In this document: positions 58,222 to 64,000 of the stretch, in pieces
How the letters are laid out: each line of letters begins with the position of its first letter
Position numbering within the stretch: the stretch's first letter is position 1
DNA from: Leucobacter sp. cx-42
GTDB taxonomy: Bacteria > Actinomycetota > Actinomycetes > Actinomycetales > Microbacteriaceae
Direction: 5' to 3'
NCBI RefSeq assembly: GCF_014529985.1
Contig: NZ_JACVMU010000010.1
Span: 1 to 64,000, forward strand
Length of the DNA stretch: 64,000 nucleotides
Notes under the pieces: model-generated
The model's input: the letters and a program-made list of their open reading frames with translations, nothing else
Database searches by the model: none
Told to the model about the DNA's origin: nothing
Program-made: the position numbers and the translations under genes

Positions 58222-58620
58222 ATGAGCGAGGAGCTTCCGTTCGATCCCTACAATCCCAACTGCCAAAGTCGGCAGGTACTGGATCAGATTGGCGATCGCT
58301 GGACGGTGCTCATCATTGGCGCCCTCGCTGAGGGACCCGCTCGGTACAGCGAGCTCGCAGAGACGGTCGGCGGCATCTCACCGCGCATGCTCTCCAAGAC
58401 GCTAAAGGCGCTCGAGCGCGACGGGCTGATTGTTCGGCATGCGTACGCGGAGGTTCCGCCGCGTGTGACCTACGAGCTCAGCGCGAGCGGGCGCGAGTTG
58501 CGCCCCGTGCTGCTTGCACTGGACGGGTGGGTGCGGACGCACATGCCCGAGGTGTTGGCCGCGCGAACCCGGTTTGACGGAGACGCGGGTAGCGCGGCTG
58601 ACGCTGACACCGACGCGTAA
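58222..58620 (+). CDS. HxlR-family transcriptional regulator
   Basis: A 132-residue winged-helix regulator. NCQSRQVLDQIGDRWTVLIIGALAEGPARYSELAETVGGISPRMLSKTLKALERDGLI is the HxlR core (residues about 13-71), and HAYAEVPPRVTYELSASG is the wing. A Cys at residue 14 lies where redox-sensing members such as YodB carry their reactive Cys; whether it senses electrophiles here is inference. GAGAGGG lies about 8 bases before the ATG. It probably represses its own operon through the ACTAT sites upstream of the SDR gene. Confidence 0.9.
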   Translation: MSEELPFDPYNPNCQSRQVLDQIGDRWTVLIIGALAEGPARYSELAETVGGISPRMLSKTLKALERDGLIVRHAYAEVPPRVTYELSASGRELRPVLLALDGWVRTHMPEVLAARTRFDGDAGSAADADTDA

Positions 58621-58652
58621 CTGCGCGCCCAGCCCACGGGGCCTCCGCTGAG

Positions 58653-61217
58653 CTACCCGCCCGATCGCGTCAGGTAGCGCACCAGCTGATCGCGTGATTT
58701 TGCATTCGTCTTCCGCATGATTCGGTGAATGTGGTTGCCCACAGTGCGAACGCTGATGACGAGCGACTCTGCGATCTGCGGATTCGAGAGGCCGGCCACG
58801 ACGAGCTGCGCAATCTCCATTTCGCGCGAGGTGAGTCGCGGACCCAAAAACTCGATGACGTCAATATCGAAGCCGTCGCTTGAGGCGCGCTCCAAGAACG
58901 ATTCAAAGAGACCTTCGACGGCCGAGGTTTCCTCCGGGTCTCCGGCATCTGAGGTGCCATTAATGGCGGACCGGAACGCCGACACAATCTGCGTGCTCAT
59001 CATCTCTGGCAGCATCTGGTCGACGATAGCGAGCAGCTCCTCAGGATTGCCCCGCTTGCGAGCCAGCAGGTACGCCAGATAGAGGTTGAGGTACTGGCTC
59101 TCGCTCTGTTCAACGTATCCCTGCAGGTCGTCGAGGTGATCGAACGCATCAGAGAAGTCTGCCGCATTGAGCAGCGCGAGCGTGCCGAGGAAGCGCGATC
59201 CACGATTGATGTGCTCGATACCATTCGCCCAGAATGCCTCGAAGGCGTCTTCGTGCCGCCCCTCTGAGTGCATGTGCTGTGTCGCCACGAACACCCTGGC
59301 TGTGCGCTCCAGATACCCACGCGCTGACAGCCCGGCGCGTTCGTTTGTCTGCAGCTGCAGTGCCTCGTCGTATTTTCCCGTGCGGATCAGAGCCACCGCA
59401 TACACATCGAGAATGTCGTCAGTTTCGATGTTCGGGAACCACGGCACCTGCCCCAGACCAGCGATCGTACCGTGCAGCTGCACGAGTTCGCGATACCGCC
59501 CCTGCATGATGCAAATCGTCGCAAACAACCAGCCCGCACGTCGAGCAGCGACTGCGTCGAGTGCCCCGATCGCGTCAGCGAAGATCCGCGCCGCAAGCTC
59601 AAGCGCTTGGCTCAGCAGCCCAGCAGACAGGTCAGTACGCACCTTCGCCAGTCGCAGTTCAAGTTCTGGCCACTGTTCGCCATGCCGTTCGACGATGAGA
59701 TTCGCGCGAACGGTGTCTCCCAAATGGAAAAACAGCTCGTGCACAATCGGCAGCACAGCCTCGTGCTGCGGCAACTCATGCACCAATGGTGGCAACGCGG
59801 CGGCAGCCTCTTCGAGGTTGTCGAGATCGATGGCGATTCGCAGACGAGCTGCGAGCACCAAACCTGCAAACTCTGGCGAGTGCTCATCTGCCAAGTCGAG
59901 GAGCTCATACGCCCGCGCGAGGTTGCCGTTTTCATACGCGTGCCACTTGGCCTGCCAAATACGAAGCTTTACCCCAGTTTCTCCGACGTGCTCGAGCTGC
60001 ACCGCCGCATCGAACACTTCATCAATCTCGTGTTTCGCGCCACGACTCTCATTGAGGGCATCGAGGAGGGCCAATGCCGCTTCCTGAGTGGGCTCAGCAA
60101 GCCATTGCTTTCGCGCCTCAATGTAGACGCTTCGCTTCTTCTCGCGGATGAGTAAGAACAGGGCTGCCTCAGACTGCGGCAAAAGTTCGGAAGCGGCAAC
60201 GGGCTTCGCCCCCGATTCAGGCACCACCTCAAACCCCTGCGCCAGGTGTCGACTCTTGTACGCCTGCAGGTCATGCCGGAAACTTTCGGCGATGAGCGGC
60301 GGCACCACGCTCAACCATTCGTGCGGGCCGAACTGGTGCGCACGCACAAAGCCGAAACTCTCCAGTCGCTGCAACGCTTCGAGGCCAACGAGTTCCAAAC
60401 CCGACTCAGACGAAACGAGCCCTGCCAGCGCAAGCTTTTGGAGCGCGGCCAAGTCCTCCGGCTCAAGGAACTGCAGCATAGAGTCCACTGCACCTCCGAG
60501 TGCCGGCCCCCACAGGTCGCCAGTGATCCGCCACACGTCACCCTGCTTCACCAGGGTGCCCGCTTCTCTCGCCACCGCAATAAAGGCCAGCGCAAGGCCG
60601 GGAATACCAGCGGACTTTGCGAACACCCTGCTCGCCGTGCGCGCAGAAATGACCCCGTTTATCTTCCGCTGAATCACGTCAACCGTCTCCGGGAACGACA
60701 GCGAGGCGAGTTCGACCGAGAGCGTGAGCGAAAGGAGCGATTCGGCCGCTTTGCCGAACGAAGCGTAGTGCTCCCAGTGCAGACGTGTGGCGACGATGCG
60801 GAAGGGCTGGAGCGCGCGAGCGCCCGCCAGGATTCCCCATGCAAGATTGCTGAGGTTCGCGCCGTCATCGACCAGTACAACGAGACGCTGACCCCGGGCC
60901 CTGCTCGCTAGGGCGTTCACGGCCGCAGCAAGTCCCTCTGACTTCTGCGGGTTACTCTCGAGCACTCCCGCGATTTGCAGCGGCAGCAAGGGGGCCTCTT
61001 CGCCACCCGCACCGCCCGTGATCATCACGACCTGCCAGTGGTCCTCGCGCAGCACCTCAGCAAGAGCGCGCAGGAACGTTGTCCGGCCAACGCCCGGCCG
61101 CCCGACAATGTCGACGTCGAAGCCGTCTGCGAGATAGCTCTTCGCCTCACGCAATTCGCGCGCACGACCGATCATCGAGCTGTGTACTTCGAGACTCTCT
61201 TCGGGCGTCATTGCCAC
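58653..61217 (-). CDS. LuxR-type regulator with N-terminal STAND-like ATPase domain, paralogue 2
   Basis: An 854-residue regulator with the same plan as paralogue 1. MIGRARELREAKSYLADGFDVDIVGRPGVGRTTFLRAL spans the P-loop; Arg45 replaces the Walker A Lys. Walker B is LVVLVDDGANL. The middle is helical. The C-terminal helix-turn-helix is LTSREMEIAQLVVAGLSNPQIA with ISVRTVGNHIHRIMRKTNA. Its P-loop region is closest to paralogue 3, which is divergent across 421 bp. GGGGGAA precedes the GTG at 61215-61217; an ATG at 61211 is possible. Confidence 0.88.
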   Translation of the reverse strand: MAMTPEESLEVHSSMIGRARELREAKSYLADGFDVDIVGRPGVGRTTFLRALAEVLREDHWQVVMITGGAGGEEAPLLPLQIAGVLESNPQKSEGLAAAVNALASRARGQRLVVLVDDGANLSNLAWGILAGARALQPFRIVATRLHWEHYASFGKAAESLLSLTLSVELASLSFPETVDVIQRKINGVISARTASRVFAKSAGIPGLALAFIAVAREAGTLVKQGDVWRITGDLWGPALGGAVDSMLQFLEPEDLAALQKLALAGLVSSESGLELVGLEALQRLESFGFVRAHQFGPHEWLSVVPPLIAESFRHDLQAYKSRHLAQGFEVVPESGAKPVAASELLPQSEAALFLLIREKKRSVYIEARKQWLAEPTQEAALALLDALNESRGAKHEIDEVFDAAVQLEHVGETGVKLRIWQAKWHAYENGNLARAYELLDLADEHSPEFAGLVLAARLRIAIDLDNLEEAAAALPPLVHELPQHEAVLPIVHELFFHLGDTVRANLIVERHGEQWPELELRLAKVRTDLSAGLLSQALELAARIFADAIGALDAVAARRAGWLFATICIMQGRYRELVQLHGTIAGLGQVPWFPNIETDDILDVYAVALIRTGKYDEALQLQTNERAGLSARGYLERTARVFVATQHMHSEGRHEDAFEAFWANGIEHINRGSRFLGTLALLNAADFSDAFDHLDDLQGYVEQSESQYLNLYLAYLLARKRGNPEELLAIVDQMLPEMMSTQIVSAFRSAINGTSDAGDPEETSAVEGLFESFLERASSDGFDIDVIEFLGPRLTSREMEIAQLVVAGLSNPQIAESLVISVRTVGNHIHRIMRKTNAKSRDQLVRYLTRSGG

Positions 61218-61340
61218 TCATTCCCCCACGGATATGTCGCCGCTCCCCGGCTGTGCTCCTATTCTGAAGCAAACTGTCCACTTTGTCCGGCAATGTTTGC
61301 AAAAAATGACGCACGGTCCACCCCACAGGAGTCACGCTTG

Positions 61341-61395
61341 GGTGCACGGTGTACCTACGCACCGGTGCACAGTGACTCAATTCCGATGCACGGTG
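61341..61395. promoter_or_regulatory. Three phased GRTGCACRGTG direct repeats
   Basis: GGTGCACGGTG (61341-61351), GGTGCACAGTG (61364-61374) and GATGCACGGTG (61385-61395). Starts are 23 and 21 bases apart, about two helical turns. Each contains TGCAC. Candidate operator array for one or both flanking regulators. Confidence 0.6.
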
Positions 61396-61453
61396 TCACA
61401 GAAACCCTGATTCACCGTCTGCGCGGCAGGTTTCGTTCATAAGCTGAAACCAC

Positions 61454-61528
61454 AAAGAACCGCAATTTTCCCCCGCAACACATCACGTTCTCCCACCCCC
61501 CCTTGAGAACTTGTGATTGCGGTTCTTT
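61454..61528. repeat. 13-bp perfect inverted repeat with 49-base spacing
   Basis: AAAGAACCGCAAT (61454-61466) and ATTGCGGTTCTTT (61516-61528). The intervening bases include C-rich runs. It could be a leader-RNA stem for paralogue 3 or a pair of half-sites. Confidence 0.6.
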
Positions 61529-61534
61529 CCCCCC

Positions 61535-61580
61535 AGCGCTGCTGCCGAGGTGTGACGATCTGTCCCTTGGCAGCAGCGCT
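61535..61580. repeat. 12-bp perfect inverted repeat in the paralogue 3 leader
   Basis: AGCGCTGCTGCC (61535-61546) and GGCAGCAGCGCT (61569-61580) with a 22-base loop, 59 bases before the ATG of paralogue 3. Confidence 0.65.
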
Positions 61581-61638
61581 TTCATCTGAGCGCGAATGAA
61601 ATGTTGAGGACCCAACGTTTAGAGAAACGCAGCCACGC

Positions 61639-64000
61639 ATGAGGCCACCCCAGGTTTCCGCCAGCGGCAGACACGACTCGCTGCATCATCGTGAATTGCA
61701 GGATGCGAAGTCGTACCTGTTGTCAGGATTTAACGTCGACGTGGTCGGTCGCTTCGGATCTGGCAGAACCGCCTTTCTCCACGCGTTGCATTCCTCGCTC
61801 AGAGCTGACGCCCACCGCGTGTACTTCGTCACCGGTATCCCCGATTCAGGAGAAACACCGTTACTTCCCCTGCAGCTCGCAGGAGTCCTGCAGTCAGGCA
61901 TTACGGGAACGGACGACCTGGTCACCGGAGTCTCTGCCCTTGCGCCCGCCTCGCCGCGGGAACGCGTCATTGTCATCATCGATGATGCCGCCAGTCTGAG
62001 CGATCTCAGCTGGGGTGTGCTCGCTTCTGCCCATGCACTGGCTGAGTTCGCGATCGTTACTTCCCGGCACGCGTCAGAGAACCTGGCCGAAGCCAGTCGA
62101 GCACGCCTGACGCTCATGGGCAGCAGTTTGACCGTCACGGTTCCACCGCTGAGCGTCAGCAACCTCACTCCACTGCTGGAACAGGAGCTGGGCGGGCATC
62201 TTGATGCCCAAACGGCATCACGGATCCACTCCAAGTCAGCCGGAAACCCCGGCCTCGCGCTCGCGATGGTCGCAAGCGCGCGAGCGGCCCGTTCGCTGTT
62301 CCTCCGCGACGGCTCGTGGCATGGCGGGCCAGATCTGTGGTCGCCAGCACTTTCCGGCATCGTCGCGGGAATCCTGAACCGCCTCCCGGAACACGAGCGG
62401 GAGGGACTGCGCCAGCTTTCAGAGGCTGGCCTCGTTGACCGTGCCGCAGGCGCGGCTATGCTCGGCGCGCATGAGATCGATTCACTTGCTGCGAAGGGCT
62501 ATCTGCGTCTGTTTCATTCCCGTGGCCACGAGTGGATCACCATCGAGCCGCCACTCATCGCCGAGTATTTCAGGCATGCGCTCCACAACCCCCGCCTCCT
62601 CGAAACCGACGAGGCAGTCGGGATTCACGCGTGGGGAACCACCGATGTTGCCCCGGCCAAGCCGTCACTCCCGCCGGCTGATTCTTCACTGTTCTTGCTG
62701 GCGCGGGAGAGCCGACGATCCGCCCTCATTGACGCGGATCGGGCCTGGGCAAGCGACCCGACGCCGCCCAACGGCCTCGCGCTCCTTGAGGCACTGACAA
62801 CAGCCGCGGCGCCCGAAGCTGAGATCTCTGAGCTCTATCGACGCCTGAGTGCGATGCCGCTCGCGCCGCAGGACCAGGCTCGACTGCTCGTGTGGGAGGC
62901 CCGCTGGAAGGCACACGCGCGTGACGATCTTGCAGCTGCAACCGACGCACTGGTGAGCGCAATCGATTGCACAACCCCGACGGCACCGCTGCTTGTCACT
63001 GCGTTGTTCGACCTGTGCGCGACTCACGGCAGGGTGCTGTTCGATCCGTGTGATCCGCGACTCACAGACCTGGCTGGAACGCCAGCAGAACTCAGTGCGC
63101 TGCAGCAGTCGCAAGCCCACGTGCTATTCCTCCAAGGCCGGATCTCAGAAAGCCAACAGATTCTCGATTCGCACGGCGATCACTGGTCGAGCACCAGCCG
63201 CGGTCTCGCCAATGCAGAGGTGCTGCTCGGCTCAGGCAAGCTCTTCGAAGCCATCTCGGCCGCGTTGCCGGTTCTCGAGACTGGACTGGACGAATTGGAT
63301 GCCGCGGTCGCGCTCCGCGCCGGCTACATTATCGCGGTCGCATTCGCGCTGCAGGGTCGATACCGAGAGGTGCTGCAGCTGTTCGATGTGGTCAGCCCAC
63401 TCGACAGCCCGACCTGGTTCCCCTGCGCCGCCGCGCAGGATCTTCGCGCGGTGGCAGCCTTCTCTGCGATGCGTGCTCACGATGACCGGAGAATCGCAGA
63501 TTTCAGCGATGAACTCCGCGCCGCAAAGCAGTCTGACCAGCCGCAGCGTGAGAGCCTTGCGATTGCGACTGCCTACCAGCGGTATGCCGAGAAGAGTCCC
63601 GACGCAGCACAGTCTGAACTGGCCGAGAGCGGCTGGGAGCACGTCTCACGAGGTATGAAGTTCTACGGCGCACTAGAGTTACTTGTCGCCCTGAATTTCG
63701 AGTCGAATCCAGCGCTCACGGTCACCGTCAATGAGCTTGTTGGCCAGCTGAGCAGCGAGCTCCTGCGCGTTTACTCCAGCTTCTTCGTCGCTCGTGATTC
63801 CGGTTCGCCGGAAGCACTGCTCACCGTCGCAGAAGCCATGCAGCCGATGATGCTTGCGCCGCAGGCCATTGCGGCGTTCCGCACCGCCAAGGAATTCGCC
63901 AGTAGCAGCGATCGAAGCGACAGCAATGATGGCGCCGTTGGCACCGAGACGGGGCGACCCCTCAGCGATGAGATCGACGAACGCTTCGAACGCTTTCTCG
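61639..64000 (+). CDS. LuxR-type regulator with N-terminal STAND-like ATPase domain, paralogue 3 (3' end outside window)
   Basis: The frame is open from ATG 61639 to the right edge, 787 codons with no stop. It parallels paralogue 2 throughout: RELQDAKSYLLSGFNVDVVGRFGSGRTAFLHAL (Arg43 replaces the Walker A Lys), ETPLLPLQLAGVLQSG, Walker B ERVIVIIDDAASL, GWEHVSRGMKFYGALELL late in the middle region, and SDEIDERFERFL at the edge, just before where paralogue 2 has its helix-turn-helix. The DNA-binding domain is therefore expected outside the window. The ribosome site is weak; AGAGAAA lies about 12 bases upstream. Confidence 0.85.
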   Translation, partial: MRPPQVSASGRHDSLHHRELQDAKSYLLSGFNVDVVGRFGSGRTAFLHALHSSLRADAHRVYFVTGIPDSGETPLLPLQLAGVLQSGITGTDDLVTGVSALAPASPRERVIVIIDDAASLSDLSWGVLASAHALAEFAIVTSRHASENLAEASRARLTLMGSSLTVTVPPLSVSNLTPLLEQELGGHLDAQTASRIHSKSAGNPGLALAMVASARAARSLFLRDGSWHGGPDLWSPALSGIVAGILNRLPEHEREGLRQLSEAGLVDRAAGAAMLGAHEIDSLAAKGYLRLFHSRGHEWITIEPPLIAEYFRHALHNPRLLETDEAVGIHAWGTTDVAPAKPSLPPADSSLFLLARESRRSALIDADRAWASDPTPPNGLALLEALTTAAAPEAEISELYRRLSAMPLAPQDQARLLVWEARWKAHARDDLAAATDALVSAIDCTTPTAPLLVTALFDLCATHGRVLFDPCDPRLTDLAGTPAELSALQQSQAHVLFLQGRISESQQILDSHGDHWSSTSRGLANAEVLLGSGKLFEAISAALPVLETGLDELDAAVALRAGYIIAVAFALQGRYREVLQLFDVVSPLDSPTWFPCAAAQDLRAVAAFSAMRAHDDRRIADFSDELRAAKQSDQPQRESLAIATAYQRYAEKSPDAAQSELAESGWEHVSRGMKFYGALELLVALNFESNPALTVTVNELVGQLSSELLRVYSSFFVARDSGSPEALLTVAEAMQPMMLAPQAIAAFRTAKEFASSSDRSDSNDGAVGTETGRPLSDEIDERFERFL

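Larger units (their letters stand above)
61218..61638. other. Divergent spacer between LuxR-type paralogues 2 and 3
   Basis: No coding frame. It contains a three-site direct-repeat array (61341-61395) and two long inverted repeats (61454-61528 and 61535-61580), more regulatory-looking structure than any other spacer here. Confidence 0.7.

Overview
The window is a stretch of chromosome from a high-GC actinobacterium. Gene content, gene order and protein style fit Micrococcales, family Microbacteriaceae, most likely a Leucobacter-like organism (inference; no 16S gene is present). Pointers are an actinobacterial menaquinone gene set, LAXTG-type wall-sorted proteins, the CE1758/CE1759 flavin pair first described in corynebacteria, LuxR-type STAND regulators, and many genes whose start codon sits 6-8 bases after a -10 hexamer (leaderless transcripts). 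No phage, IS, CRISPR array or rRNA is seen.

Layout. 1-1390: 5' part of a large secreted protein with Pro-rich repeats, running off the left edge. 1.6-13.7 kb: respiratory quinone block with fprA, a long-chain polyprenyl diphosphate synthase, menG, menF, menD, menA, menE, menB and menC, plus two small membrane proteins. 13.7-14.3 kb: gene-free stretch with DnaA-box-like sites and a nested 50-bp palindrome. 14.3-16.6 kb: acyl-CoA synthetase and apt. 16.8-18.3 kb: two tandem tRNA-Arg(ACG) genes followed by a lone nuclease-like gene (DUF6602). 18.6-25.5 kb: TRIC-type membrane protein, acyl-CoA ligase, Tat-exported phosphoesterase, DUF1275 protein, and a tetR-alcohol dehydrogenase operon. 25.7-35.8 kb: MmcQ/YjbR protein, LANTG surface protein, pyruvate carboxylase, acetyltransferase, an unrecognised membrane protein, CPBP protease, exonuclease III. 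36-39.4 kb: DUF4190 protein and the flavin monooxygenase/MarR/FMN reductase module. 39.9-46.4 kb: aldehyde dehydrogenase, class III aminotransferase and mmsA with a divergent PucR regulator. 46.4-54 kb: LARTG surface protein, Maf, SPFH protein, second acyl-CoA ligase, RNA uracil methyltransferase, DUF1361 protein. 54-64 kb: three paralogous ATPase/LuxR regulators, the last cut by the right edge, around a small SRPBCC/SDR/HxlR group.

The quinone genes provide nearly the whole route chorismate to menaquinone (menF, menD, menC, menE, menB, menA, prenyl chain, menG). A menH, a DHNA-CoA thioesterase and a geranylgeranyl-type reductase are not in the window. The mmsA operon looks like catabolism of beta-alanine or a related amino acid to an acyl-CoA.

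The most unusual non-coding signals are: (i) seven copies of a nested inverted repeat of about 90-95 bp, all between genes and mostly at 3' ends; (ii) the concentric DnaA-box palindrome near 13.9 kb; (iii) a three-site direct-repeat array and two long dyads between the divergent LuxR-type genes near 61.4 kb. The most unusual protein signal is a Lys-to-Arg change in the Walker A motif shared by all three LuxR-type ATPases. All starts, functions and regulatory sites are read by eye, without database searches.
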